From Zygnema cylindricum (lineage: Eukaryota; Streptophyta; Zygnematophyceae; Zygnematales; Zygnemataceae), in NCBI GenBank assembly GCA_037447655.1, contig JBBHKE010001805.1, positions 1 through 64,000 on the forward strand: a stretch of 64,000 bases of DNA, given 5' to 3'. Both the position numbers and the translations under genes were made by a program. The notes beneath the pieces are model-generated. The model was given only the letters and a program-made list of their open reading frames with translations. It was not told the DNA's origin and did no database searches. Of the stretch, positions 23,669 to 35,439 are shown one piece after another (position 1 is the stretch's first letter; every line of letters starts with the position of its first letter).

Positions 23669-24703
23669 AAGTCCTCAGAGTGGACAACTTCCAATAAGCC
23701 TCTACGATAACCCTGACCCCTTTGTGTTTCAGCAAAAATAAATGCCACCCTGGCAGACAAAAACCTGACTAACTTCACCCATGTGAAGACAAGAATCCCT
23801 TGAGTTGATAGCAAAAATAATCTCTGAATTTGCTCCCCTGAGCAGTAAGTTATGGAGGGTCAAAGTTGACATTTTGTACAGAAGCTCTTTGGGAGAGAGG
23901 GTCTTATCTTCTAATTGTTCTAAGTCCTATCTCTCTCACAGACTCTATCTTCTGATGTACGGAGCCAATCAGATTTCAGTTTCTTACACAAAAGTACAGC
24001 TGCCGGTGTACTTTATGTACGGCCATTGTACAACATGGCCTAAATGTCGACACGTAGTATGTCCGGATTCGCTCCCTTAATCCTCGGAGATGTCGCGATC
24101 CAATGTCATTCCGCCACGTGTCATCCGATGTGGCGATGACCACAAACCGCCGAAATCCTCTTCCGCGATCTCGGCGTTAATTCTGGCCGTCCGATTAAAT
24201 TCACATTTAATCGTAGCCGTAATAAATACATGCGCGGTATTCGTTTCACTAAAGAAATAAATGCGCGGTATTCGTTTCTTATCCGTACCGGAATCCGTAC
24301 TTTTACATTTACTGGATATATGTCTCCCGTAATCAGTTATAGTTAAATGAACTTTTCTACGTATAAATGTTTAAATAATTATCAAACCCTATAGTATGTA
24401 ACACTACTTCTAGACTTAACGGCTAGGGCTACCGGTTAACGGCTATCTGCCAACCGGTAGGTACCAGGATCAAATCCTTTGGCCGGCACATATCTTTTAG
24501 TAAATTAAACCCCTAACTAAAATATATTTTCCCGTAAACCTCTGGATAGCGTAGGTAGCCATGGCTCTAGCTCCCTCTCCAATTTCTCAGTGACTGCGAC
24601 AAGTTTGAGAGTTGGAGAGAGAAGTTAGAGGTAGACTGCCTCGGCTTCTTTCTTATTTCTATTCAGACCTAGAAAATACTTTAAAAGACCATTAATTTCT
24701 ACA
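23649..24703 (-). mobile_element. CopiaC 5' LTR
   Basis: It is the partner of 18273-19296 and ends TTTCTACA on the plus strand, before the CTAAG duplication. It contains the extra repeat near 24232-24282 and a tRNA-like module at about 24418-24490. Confidence 0.92.
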
Positions 24704-24708
24704 CTAAG

Positions 24709-25021
24709 GTACACTAGTACTAGGTTCAGATAGAGGATATTAGGACTTAGAAAAATGTAGGTAGCCGTCTCTCTCCCAGAGTGCATCTGTATTTATAGGC
24801 CACCTTTGGCCAACCATAACTTAATGCTCAGGTGAGCAATTTTGGTGATTCTTTTTGTTGCGGACTCACAGGAGTCGACGCTACACAATGGTGTAGTCGG
24901 TCAGAAATTTTGCGTGTCAGGATAGCACTTATCCATTACCAAAGTCAAAAGTGCAAATATTATCCTAGCGGCTTCATATAAGCTGGACATTATGTGGACC
25001 AATGGAGGTCACAGAATTACA
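24709..25021 (+). mobile_element. CopiaD 3' LTR, piece 3 (end)
   Basis: It carries TATA-like GTATTTATAGGCC (near 24790), CATAACTTAATGCTCAGGTGAG, and the LTR tail ATGGAGGTCACAGAATTACA ending at 25021. It completes the LTR begun at 4735. Confidence 0.85.
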
Positions 25022-25232
25022 AAAACTTCAATAAATTGGTGACGTCTACAAAAACGTCGACGGTTGTAGACGTCGAGGTTTTTCTGACGTTGTAGATGTT
25101 TAGGGTTTTGTGACATAGCCAAGTCATGCTACCATGTGACGTCATTGGTACGTAGATTTTTCGCCATGGCTTCCCAATTTCTTTTTGTTATCGTTTATCA
25201 TTCGATATGCTATCAAACTTAGACCAAAAATA

Positions 25233-25280
<48 letters not shown>

Positions 25281-25674
25281 CATTTGATATTATTATTGTT
25301 GCATCTCATGTAAATTAGAGAAAAAGAGGAGCGGTCGAGTGAGAAAGAGGGGGAGAGACGAGGACGACTTAAACTTTTGCAAAGGACCCATGAATGAAAA
25401 TGGCGGTCCGAGACCCCAAAGATTTTTTTCCGTACAAGCTCGTCATTTTCGTACGTACATGCGCGTGACGAGCAAGGAAAAAAATAGCGTTACTCTTTGT
25501 CGTTCAAAATTTTTCGAATATGTTTCACGCATGCAATATCGTTTTGTTATTCGTCAAAAGGGTATTATTTCAATTAAAATCAGGTGGCGATTTTATTCCA
25601 TTTCAAGTGTGAAGTTGAGCTGGCGTGACGTGGAAGCAGGTCGCGATGATAATATCGCCAAATTGATGTATTTA
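25022..25674. other. intergenic; AT microsatellite
   Basis: No gene seen. It contains a short inverted-repeat-rich stretch of GACGTC/GTCGAC words (25040-25090) and a pure (AT)n run at about 25236-25278. Confidence 0.7.
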
Positions 25675-26272
25675 CAATGCGAATCGTAATTAGAGTAAAG
25701 AAAAAATTAGGGTAAAAAACGAAAAAAAACAATTAGAGTTATGAACGCTAATTTGTGTGATATAACTTTTTCGCGGAGGTAGTTTACTCAAATTTATTTA
25801 AGTACTTTATTTTGGGTTATTTGGGCAATAATTATCCGCGTTGTAACTATGAACACTAAATTACGTAGACGTACAAAATCTGTCATTCCTTATAGTTTGA
25901 CGTCATTATGACGCTAGTAGTATCAGTTAATGTTCACATTGACGACGATGTTGTCGACGGACGAGAGTTATGCGAACGGCTTTTTCCGATGTGATTGATT
26001 TTTCTGTTTAGTGCGATTTCACGTGCGAGAGCAATTCTACTAAATCATTGGTTTTACCTTTTTACTTACAAAAGTACAATTTTGCACGGTCGGACGTCGT
26101 CCGTACTCCACACTATCTAAAACGAACCTATATTAGAATTTTTTACGCTAATTAAACCTTACCTTAAATAGAATAATGAAAAATTTAGAATCATTTACTC
26201 TATTTAAGGTGGTAGAGTCGAAATTTAGGGCGGTCGAATTAGCGTTATGTACTCTAATTACGATTCGCGGTG
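25675..26272. mobile_element. MITE, CACCG family (598 bp)
   Basis: The left end is TA-CAATGCGAATCGTAATTAG; the right end, reversed, is TA-CACCGCGAATCGTAATTAG. The termini are inverted and flanked by TA. The interior resembles the elements at 47411 and 50683. It has no coding capacity; the short frames in it are not conserved proteins. Confidence 0.8.
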
Positions 26273-27319
26273 TACCTTCCAAGTTCCAAGATGACGCAAA
26301 ATGTACTTCGGTTCTTGTCCATTTTTCGTACGGCATAAGATTTTCTCGTTGCAAGTACCGGTTTCTGTGAAAACGACGGAAAATAACCCTTACTTGAACA
26401 CATGGGCACGCACCATAAGACGCCAAATTGCCTTACAAAAGAAGCCAAGATTGGAGTACTTTTAACGTTTAGAGTTGACGTAAATTTGTACTGTGGTGAT
26501 TAACAATTTATCGTACGGCTGAAGATTTTATCGTTGCCGATTGAATTCTGGGCAAAAACGACAGTGAAAGCCGACACTTTGACGCACAAGCACATACCCT
26601 AAATATTTTGTCGTTTTTCTGTACGATCTTTTGTCACTTACTTTGTCAGTGATAATTAGGCCGGAAATAGCGCTGACCTCACTGTGCGTTAGTTCTGCCG
26701 CGTGTGAAATTATACGACCGTGTGATCTAATAATGGACGGCGAAAAATATATTACACATAAAAAATATTTTTTTTGTACCGTTGAACCATTTTCTTTTTT
26801 CTTGTATGGGCTATAGGCAAATAGCAAGAAAACAACCTTTTTCTTTGCGATGGAAATACCATCTGGATGCAAAAAGGGATAAAACAGAAAAAGACATTTG
26901 GAGACGACAAAAATCAAAGATTAAAATGAAACGCGACGCCCAACTGAAATAGGTGACCACCAAACCAAAGATGACTAAGCCACAAAGTGACAAAAAAAAC
27001 CTACAGAAGAAAAAATCCCGCGCCAACCCTAAAAGAGATGAATTTGTTAACGGTACAGTACCATGAATATTTGTCTTTTAGCTAGTTTGTACAGACCCCA
27101 CCGTAAAGGTACAGATAACGCCAGATTCTGCTCGACTGAAGATTCTGAGACAACTGCTCAGTTGCGTGTCAGAATTCGTACGCTAATCATTATTTAGATT
27201 ATGTGATTTTCTAGGTTGGGACATCGTAAAAGACTAAAAGTACAGCCTTCAGGTAGATTTTTGACGTGGTTATTGAGATTCGTTTTGATAGAGTGTATTA
27301 ATTCTAATTTTTACAGCTA
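26273..27319. other. intergenic, degenerate repeats
   Basis: No gene supported. Words such as CGTACGGC..AAGATTTTCTCG and AAAACGACRGAAA recur here (26330-26620) and at 49190-49330, pointing to an old dispersed repeat. The two short minus-strand frames at 26528-27026 have no recognisable domain. Confidence 0.5.
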
Positions 27320-27536
27320 CACCGTGAATCGCTATTAGCGTAGAAGTTTTTTTAGCGTATAGGAATAATTACCGTTACTAACGCTAATTGGGAATTTGGA
27401 AATTTTCAAAGAAATCATTTACTCTAATTAGGAATTAGGGTTTCTTTTAAATAGTATCGATAACTCTATTTGAGAATTTGAGAAAAATTCGGGGGATTCG
27501 AATTAGCGTTCAATACGCTAATAACGATTCAAGGTG
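27320..27536. mobile_element. MITE, CACCG family (217 bp)
   Basis: The left end CACCGTGAATCGCTATTAGC and reversed right end CACCTTGAATCGTTATTAGC are flanked by TA on both sides. Internal GCGTA/TACGC words match other members. Confidence 0.8.
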
Positions 27537-28698
27537 TAGCTCTGTACGGTTTTGGCGTACCAATATCTACAAACAGGCTAAACGACAAAGTATTTGATGA
27601 AATATCCATGGTTTTATAGAGATTACCCTTCCGTGGTCAGTCCCATGCTGAATTGCAAAAACATCTAAAATGACTCCTAAAAAAGTCGGTGGTGCATTTT
27701 TAATCGTCGGTTTACAGATAGACCCGTGCATAATTTTGAAATTTGTTTGCTCGATTCGCACGTGTAAATCGAGGGGTTATTCCATGGAATTTTGAAGTAA
27801 CCGCCTCCAATTCTTAGCTCGTATGAGAGACCGACCTGATTGGTCCATGTCGTGTTGCCCAATCCATGCTGGAATCTTCGTTACTATTCCCGGTACAACC
27901 GGGTGAGGAGAACTCGTCGTATCTCCCTTGAAAACAAAACTGCTGATGTCGAACTGACACCACGAGAAAGGAGTTGTAGGCTTCACACGTCACATTATCT
28001 GTCCCTTTTGGAAACTTTTTGTTTTCACTTTTTTTGTCTCTAGCGTGATTCGGTGGCTGCTTGGAAAATATTTTCGGCGTTGTACTCTTTCACATGAAAC
28101 GGATGCAAAGCGTTGCAAGATATTAGCTATTCGCTATTTCGCTTACTCCGTGGTCGGTCGGGTCCAGTACGGCTATTGACCATCATTTTTCCGGCACAAA
28201 CGACAAACTGTTTTCGGCTTTTCATGCTTTTGTTGACCAGTCGTAGATTTGTATGCACAAATCAGAAATCTCCATGTGGCAAAGTACAGTACTACTAATT
28301 AGGTAGGAGACTTCAATTCTTAGTCCTCCCACTTGCAATCAAATCTAGCCACGTGTTTGATGCGCATCTATGCCATCTCATCGCACATGCTTCCATTCAA
28401 GTTTTCACCATCTTACTTCAGGGTAGATTCAGTCCGTACGCTCCTACCCTACCTCCAAATTTAGGTTTAAAAAAGTTAATAGTAGAAGAAGTGTCCGTAC
28501 ATCTGTAAAAAATAACTGTCGTTTCTACTTCTCAACTGTGTTAAACGACACCACCCGTCGTTATTAAAGTTAATAACGTTAATTCGCGACTTTTTCTGGC
28601 CAAAAATCACCAAAGAGTGTTAGCAACACTATTTAAGAACAGGGACTAAAATCTTCCAGGTCTTTCCGCACTAAACTAGTATTATTAACTCTAATTTC
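27537..28698. other. intergenic, nothing recognised
   Basis: There are no long frames, no domain and no clear TIR pair. GTAC and CCGTAC words are frequent. The end (28560-28698) holds AATAACGTTAATTC-like words reminiscent of the MITE interiors. Confidence 0.5.
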
Positions 28699-29156
28699 TA
28701 GTGTTGTGTATTGGTAAAAAATTATCGCGATAACACCGTTACCGATAGTTATCGGTTATCGAACGCTCAGAGTTACCGATACATTTGTACTTCTGTACTT
28801 TCTGTCTGGAGTACACGTGGCAGGTTTCCATTGGATCCCAAGGAAGAAAGGGACAAAGCCATGGCGTCGGATGTGAAAGGTACATCGTTTTAACTGGAAT
28901 TGTACTAAAACCGTACATATCTTATGCCGGCTACTGTACTTTCGGCTTGTACAAATGATCTGATTGGTAGGCACCTCAGTAGATAGGGGTTGTGAGTAGG
29001 GCGCATCGGGGGAATAACACGTACAGTTGAGTGAACTGGCCGTACATTTATCTGTACGGTCCGTACATATATCTCTGTACTGATATATCGATTATCGGCT
29101 ACCCGAAAAAAGGCCCATATCGGTTATCGGCAAATCCTTACCGATACACAACACTA
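28699..29156. mobile_element. hAT-type MITE with perfect 8-bp target duplication
   Basis: The terminal inverted repeats are TAGTGTTGTGTATTGGTAA and, reversed, TAGTGTTGTGTATCGGTAA. Identical 8-bp CTAATTTC duplications lie at 28691-28698 and 29157-29164. An 8-bp duplication is the hAT superfamily signature. The interior is rich in ATCGGTTATCG words near both ends, forming subterminal inverted repeats. There is no coding capacity. Confidence 0.9.
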
Positions 29157-29231
29157 CTAATTTCTCGTTATCACTAATAAATCCCTAAATGTTGATAATG
29201 ACGGGCAGTTTTCGCCACCCAACGTTTACTA

Positions 29232-29770
29232 CACCGCCAATCGTTTTTAGCGTTGTGTACGCTAATTCCGTCCCGCTTTTTTTTTTTTTATTCTCCATTA
29301 GTGTAGTTCATTCTATTTTTTTCTTTATTCTATTTAGGGTTATTTTCAGTACGTTGTCTCTTAAATAGAGTGGTGTACGGTCAGTGTCAGACCGTACATA
29401 AATGAACCTTTTTAAGTTAAAAAGTACAATAAATTAGTTTTAGCAACCGCGGACGCATGAGAATGTGCGTTCTAAAAAGGAAAAAAAACCAGGTCGTAAA
29501 AAATCCCGCTCGCACATATTCGTCCGACAGCCGCGTTTCGACCGTGTGAATGTACGATTTGTGTACGATTTGTCAGATTTTGTACGGAGACCTATATTAG
29601 TGTAAGCATGTTTGCGACCGACATTTTTTTTTTCAAAGATCCAAATTACCATAACCAAACAATTAGAATGTATGATTTTTTCCAAAATTTTCAAATTCTT
29701 AAATAGCGTACACCACGGTAATTATTTTTATACGCTAAAAAAACTTACACGCTAATAACGATTGGCGGTG
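29232..29770. mobile_element. MITE, CACCG family, copy 1 of the flanking pair (539 bp)
   Basis: The ends are CACCGCCAATCGTTTTTAGCG and, reversed, CACCGCCAATCGTTATTAGCG, flanked by TA. It is nearly identical over its length to 41205-41743, in the same orientation. It ends 7 bp (TACAGTA) before the left terminus of the 11.4-kb element. Confidence 0.88.
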
Positions 29771-29777
29771 TACAGTA

Positions 29778-29802
29778 CACCGCGCATCGTTATTAGTGTC
29801 AA
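29778..29802 (+). repeat. left terminal inverted repeat of the 11.4-kb element
   Basis: It matches the complement of 41173-41197 at all 25 positions; base 26 differs. It is preceded by TA. Confidence 0.8.
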
Positions 29803-30717
29803 AATTTAAATAGTGTGTAAGTAAATATACCGTCATTTAAAAAAAAAGGTTTATTCTAATTTCCGCGTTAACGCTAATTTGGGGACAGCAAAAATGGAAT
29901 ATTTTCCGTACGATTGTACACATTAATCTATGTAGCCGTACACAATCTTAAAAATTGTACGACGGCGCCAAATCGAGTATCCGTACCGATCAGACAATTT
30001 TACGGCGGTTAGGTGTTAACGCTATATCGCGTAACGTAACGTTTAATTTTATTTTATTTTGGTTTGACGTTTACGGAAATGGTTAACACGCCACGCCGTA
30101 GCTACATGTAACTTGGGCGTATGGCCGTAGTTCCGTTCGTCCTTATCTCGTGTATTGTAATAACGTCCTTTTTGGGTGGTTTTATTAGAGTTAAGTATGC
30201 TAATATGTGTCTTAATTGTAATAAGGGTGTTACCTCGTATGTCTTTCGGACGTCTCACGTGTATTAACGTCAACGTTGTTCCGTATTAGCGTAAACGATG
30301 ACACTAAAATGAACCAAAAAGTACATACCGACCAACCAAATAATAATTCACGTCAAGTAATTGGTCGCCAGGGATTACACGTGTCGTATTTTTTATCCAC
30401 GGAAACATAATGGCTTTTTTTAAGATGCATCAAAACACTCATGTCTTACCCGCTGCCTTTCCAAGAAAGATTCGTACATTCAATGAGCCGCCATGTTTTC
30501 TCACGCCATTTTCATGAAAAACGTCCATTGTCAACCACGTGCATACTCTCACGTTGAAAACTGACGTAGATTTTAAAACTTTCCCGCTCTCACCATGTCG
30601 TTTTTTAAATGGAAATATTTGACTTTCAAACAAAATATTTGATTTTAAATTTTTGAATGTTCAAATTTTTACCAAGCATTTCCCTCCTTTTTTCCACAAC
30701 AGATTCCCTTCCCCTCC
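29803..30717. other. 5' region of the 11.4-kb element
   Basis: No gene seen. There are subterminal GCGTTAACGCTAATTTGG-like words near 29865, and the equivalent ACTAATTTGGG is found on the opposite side. It probably holds the transposase promoter at its right end. Confidence 0.5.
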
Positions 30718-30726
30718 TATATATAC
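30718..30726 (+). promoter_or_regulatory. TATA box of the transposase gene
   Basis: TATATATAC lies 122 bp before the putative start codon at 30848, in a pyrimidine-rich context with no competing ATG frame. Inferred from sequence only. Confidence 0.5.
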
Positions 30727-31247
30727 TCATCGTTAACTCCAACAATGGCACTCTTTTCCTCCCTTCGCATCTACCTTCGTTGTTGAATTTTTTTTTGGTT
30801 GCTTCATATTTATTTTTCACAAGTTGCCGTGACTATCTTAAGAAAATATGTGGCCCATTACCACCTTTTTTGCGGCGAAAGCCAGAGCTCCCGCTGTATT
30901 TTTCCCACCTCCGGTTGAGGAGGAGATAGAGTGCGGCGAGAAAGAGGGGGAGGGAGAGGCAGGTGAAGGGATGGGATCACCAAATGATGACACCCTCATG
31001 GAAGGCGGTGGGTCCGATTTCGGCTCACCCCCATATTCATCTCCGGACTCACCGCCAGACTCACCGCGTGTGGACCACGGTATCAGCTCGGTGGTGAGAC
31101 GCAAGCTCCAACACGTGTCGACAAAGGTTGCACGCGTTAGTGTAATCAATTGGATGATTGCGGGTTGTAATACAAACGGAAAGGAGGGTCTTATACCGAG
31201 GACTGTGAAGAAGTTTCCGGAAAAATTTACGGGCGAATATAATACAA

Positions 31248-32104
31248 GTAAGCAATATTAACTTTTTTTTCTTACCTTATATGACATTTATGGCTGCTTA
31301 CATTGTGTTTCTCAATATAGAATTCGCTTATATTGTGGCGTTTTGTTAATCTACCTTTATGTGTTCGTTATAATTTATATTTTTTTTTCCACGCCCCCAC
31401 CACATTTTCTTAATGTTGTTATGTTGGATCCTCCTGCACCGTCGTGAAACACCGACGACAGCGTCTCGTCGCTTGTGGTTCTAATATACTAATATTGTTA
31501 GCAGGCAGCCACATTGAAGCGTCGACGCGTGGATGAAGAAATAGAACTGGCGACGACAATACGTCGTCGCGACAACGATAAAAATGACAAACTACAATAC
31601 CGAGCATATTTTAATTATTAGTTTTTAGTTAGTACAATAAGTATGAACCTTTGTATGGGCGACGAGGCTTTGTCTTTGTCCCGTTGTTGGAATCACGGAA
31701 TCATTAAAGCGCAATATTTTTTGATTCACTTTCGTCGTCGCCATGTTGGATTATCAAAAAAAAATTAGGGACACGACAACTTTCTTTTGTCGCGTACCAC
31801 GCGGTCTGTGAGTGTAATTTGCACGTCTACGCCAATCTTGGAATCTTCTAAGCAGTGAACCGCAACAACTCTTAATTTTGTTTCGTCGTCACACTGTTGG
31901 ATTGATCAAATTGATTGGGGTAGCGACGACTTCATGCCGTCCAAACAACTAAATCTGTAAGTATATTTCGAACGCATATAATGCGTTAAAACCTCATGTG
32001 TTATTTTTACGTACGACCTGTCCTTTTTAAGCTCCTATATTCTCTCATCCTTTTGTGTAGCCGCCTCTTTCTCTCCTTTTTTTTGTCACGTGTGGCTAAT
32101 TTAC
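31248..32104. other. first part of the long first intron, CGACGA-rich
   Basis: It begins GTAAGC at 31248. CGTCG/CGACG words recur (31440-31460, 31550-31570, 31650, 31735, 31790, 31885, 31925). A possible alternative 3' exon (about 31505-31621) follows GCAG and would encode a short basic tail (LKRRRVDEEIELATTIRRR) ending in TAG. Confidence 0.45.
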
Positions 32105-32392
32105 ATGGAGGGCAGCAGCCAGTTGTATAGGCGACATCGTAGTGTCTTGTCGTATCGTCGTCGCTACCCTCCATTACCTCGGCGTAGTCTACGACGTCAG
32201 CCAATAGTGCAAAGGGAAGAGGTACGAAGGGATGGAGTGGGAAGAGAAAGACCCACGAGGGAAAGGCAAACACCGAGGGGGGTGGAGAGGGAAAGAGATG
32301 TCACGGAAACCGTGATAGGAGAAAGGGGTACCGCGGAGGAATTAGCGAGAGAAGGGGATTGGCCACTTCGCTACAAATCGGTTGGGTGACGC

Positions 32393-32660
32393 CGGAGGGG
32401 AGGGAGCGTGAAAAAGAGGTGAGAGAAGAGGTAGAGATGGAAGGATTGACACCGGTTGGGGGAGGAAGGGAAGAGCCAAAATTGGATGAGGAGGGGATTT
32501 TACCGGAGGAGGGAAGGGTGCCGCCAGAGGGGAGGGAGCGTGAAAGGGAGGTGAGAGAAGAGGTAGAGATGGAAGGATTGACACCGGTTGGGGGAGGAAG
32601 GGAAGAGTCAAATTTGGATGAGGTAGCAAAGGAGGGGATTTTACCGGTGGAAGGAAGGGA
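32393..32660 (+). repeat. two-copy tandem repeat of about 132 bp in coding frame
   Basis: The units begin GAGGGGAGGGAGCGTGAAA near 32394 and near 32526. The period is divisible by three and encodes a repeated ~44-residue acidic module (EVREEVEMEGLTPVGGGREE). Only a few substitutions separate the two, plus a small insertion in the second. Confidence 0.8.
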
Positions 32661-33116
32661 GGAAAGAGGAGAATCGGTAAATGTGATGAGGGGGGAGGCG
32701 GTAGAAAGTGAGATGATTATGGGAGAAAAAGTTCCATTACAGGAAGAGGGTGGAAAGACGGTAATGGGTGTAGACGGGGGGGAGATAGAGGCGACGGTAA
32801 AAGAGGGTGAGGGAAGTGAGGCGCGGGAAAAGGTAGAGATAAAATGTAAAAAAAAAAAGAAAAAAATAATACTTCTTGATGAAGGCGTCGGGGAGGAAAA
32901 TGGTGGGGGTTTTAGGGAAGATAATTTGTTGAGTGAGGAGAGGGAGGGGAAGACAGAATTGGGAGAGGAAAGAAAGGGAAAGGAGGCGATGGTTGAAGAG
33001 GGTGGGTCGAGTGAGGATAGGGGAAGACTAGGTACAAAGAGAAGGATAATAAAAAAAAAAATAATAGGCTTTTGTGAGACCGTGGAGGAGGAAGGAGTGG
33101 GGGGAGAGGCGAACGT

Positions 33117-34327
33117 TGTTGATATTTGAGTATTTTCTAGGTCTGTATTAGGATAGAAAAAAAGCTGAGGCGGTCTGCCTCTAACTCCCCTATCCAAGCC
33201 CCCACACTTGTTGTAGTCACTGAAGGCTGGATAGGGAGCTAGAGTCATGGCTGCCTAGGCTCTCTAGAGAAGACAGGGGGTGAAATAGGTAGACTTACCA
33301 AAAGTATGTTGACGGACCCAGGAATTGATCCTGGTACCTGCCGTCCGTCAATCCGCATTAGCCGTTAGCTCTAGCCGTTAAGTCTAGGACACATATTACG
33401 ATATAAAGGGTTTGATAAATATATAAATCGTTATATGTACATTAATCCGTTTAACGGCTAATAGATACTTAGTACATAGATACAGTTTGATTTAGTACGA
33501 AGTACGGTATGTGGACAGAACGGATACCGCGCATTTGTTTCGCTATCAAAACAAATACCGCGCATTTGTTTCGATAGCGAAACAAATACCGCGCGTCGAA
33601 TTTCAGCGGCTAGGATTATAGCCAGTTTTGATCGGACGGCCACGATAGGCGCCGCGATCACGGAAAAGGCATTTTTGGCGTTTTACGGTCTTTGCCACGT
33701 CAGATGACACGTGGCGTGATAACATTGGACTACGGGAATTCCGGAGATTACAGGAACTAATCCTGATATGACACGTGTCGACATTTTGGCCATGTCGTAC
33801 AATGGCCGTACATAAAGTACACCGGCACCTGTACTTTACTGTACGACACAGTAATTTGATTGGTGCCATACTTCAGTAGATAGAGTTTTAGAGAGGGAAT
33901 AGGACTTAGAAAATTTTGGGTAGGCAGCTGCCTCTCCCAGAGAGCACTCTGTATAAATGGCAAACTTTTGCCAGCCATAACCATCAATTTACTTGACCAT
34001 TTTCAGTGATTCTTTTTGCTGCGGACTCAGGGGAGTCCAGGCTACACAGGGCTGTAGTCGGTTACAGTTTTTTTCTACTAGGGTGGCTGCATTTATAAGG
34101 GAAAGTCAAAGTGGGTGAATGTGTCCAAATCTCATATTCTAACTTTGCATTCTGTGGTGGAACTGAGCACACAGAAAGTGTTATTTCACAGGGGTGAATC
34201 TATATTGGGATTGTGACTGTCAAGGGGTCAGTCATTTGGGTTTATATTAACTTGGAGTCGGCACTATCTAGATTAGCTTCTTTTGGATCTGCATACTCTG
34301 AGGGCCAATGGAGGTCTCAGAGTTTCA
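33117..34327 (+). mobile_element. solo Ty1/copia LTR (1211 bp)
   Basis: It runs from TGTTGATATTTGAG to ...ATGGAGGTCTCAGAGTTTCA with perfect AACGT duplications (33112-33116 and 34328-34332). No internal region is present, so it is the product of LTR-LTR recombination. It is closely related to the minus-strand LTR at 59232-60417. Its antisense tRNA-like module (about 33305-33395) has a 9-bp stem TTGACGGAC/GTCCGTCAA and a 5-bp CCAGG/CCTGG stem around the B-box GGATCAATTCC. Confidence 0.95.
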
Positions 34328-35439
34328 AACGTCGACAAAGGTGGGGGGATTGACGCACGAAGAAAGATAGGTAGGAAAAAGGAGATAGCAAAGGGTAAGC
34401 GTAAAGTGAAAGATGACAATGACGAATTACACATCCCCTCGTCTTCGGATAGTGACGAGAGCATCGAGGACGGTGAAGAACCGCCGGAAGACAAGCCGAA
34501 ATGCGAAATTTTGGAACCAACCGATATCGTGGTGTGGAAAAACGAGGATGATCCCACTACCGAGGACGAACAAACTCCGGATAGTGAGGAAAAACAACGT
34601 GAGAAGGATTTTGATGATGACGAAGACGTGTTCGGAGCGCCTCCCACGCCGAATAGGGAGAGAGCCATTGTAATGGCTCCTCCGCATCCTCAACCTCCAT
34701 ACCCGGTTTAGCATCCCGATTGGTATTTTCATCCTCCCATTGGAGGGGAGGAAATGGACAGTTTCGTGCCTCGACCCGAACATTATATTTCGGTTGCCGA
34801 ATGGCCGGAACACTGGAGGTATGGTGAACCCCGGCCCCTAGACCCGGAAGCGAATCCTTTTCCGCAAATTCTCGACATCCCCCCCAATGTCACCGCACAT
34901 CCAACATGGTTGTTTATCTCGCTTGAGGACCGAGGCTCAACTTTTGCCCACATAAGGCAATTTGATCCGGCGGATCCCCGGTTAACGTAGGTTGTTCGTG
35001 GGGAGGACGGTTTTTGGGTGAATGTCACAGAGTTGCTACGTCATCATCATCCGTGGGATCCGCGGCTATAATACATCCTAAAATTTTGTCGAGTAACTCC
35101 CGAGGTACTTGCTCTCCGAGATGCTCGTACGACGATATTGCAAAAATGTCGCAATGTCAGAGTGCCACGCTCTCGCCTTTGGGAAATACAAAGGGTTCCA
35201 CCACCGTTTAGGCCACCTTCACCTTCGAGAGGAGAGGATTTGCCTTTAATAATCGCGGCACTCACTCAACAATTAGCGGCTCAACAAGAACAAATAAGAG
35301 CGGATCGAGAGCAATTGACGAGGCTCACACGGGCATTGTCGAATAAAAAAAAACGGTAATTGGTATGTATTTCTTTCTAACTCTTACTCCATCATATCAC
35401 TTCCCATGTTTCAACCACTCACTTACTTGTTTAATGTCG

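Larger units (their letters stand above)
18273..24703 (-). mobile_element. CopiaC: full-length degenerate relative of CopiaA, minus strand
   Basis: The element is 6431 bp with CTAAG duplications at 18268-18272 and 24704-24708. LTRs are 18273-19296 (3') and 23649-24703 (5'), and the internal region is 19297-23648. The coding sequence is very close to CopiaA, so it belongs to the same or a sister family, but it is older: the LTRs differ by substitutions and by a roughly 30-bp repeat around ATGCGCGGTATTCGTTTC (24232-24282) present only in the 5' LTR. Confidence 0.95.
32105..35359 (+). pseudogene. unknown charged protein encoded within the transposase intron, interrupted by a solo LTR
   Basis: I do not recognise the family. 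It starts at ATG 32105 with an Arg-rich segment, shifts frame between about 32200 and 32389, and continues as a Glu/Lys/Gly-rich acidic stretch to 33116, where a solo LTR inserts. After the LTR the frame resumes at 34333, exactly in phase across the AACGT duplication, and runs to TAA at 35357-35359. Three in-frame stops break this second part (TAG 34709, TAG 34988, TAA 35069). The later part has Trp/Pro-rich text (WPEHWRYGEP, GFWVNVTELL) and a C-terminal coiled-coil-like AAQQEQIRADREQLTRL, then KKKR. It may be a second transposon protein, a host gene fragment captured by the transposon, or alternative exons of the transposase gene. Confidence 0.55.

Noticed and set aside
32301-33248. 315-codon minus-strand frame, Ser/Pro/Leu-rich
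   Set aside because: It is the antisense shadow of the Glu/Gly-rich plus-strand frame and runs into the solo LTR.
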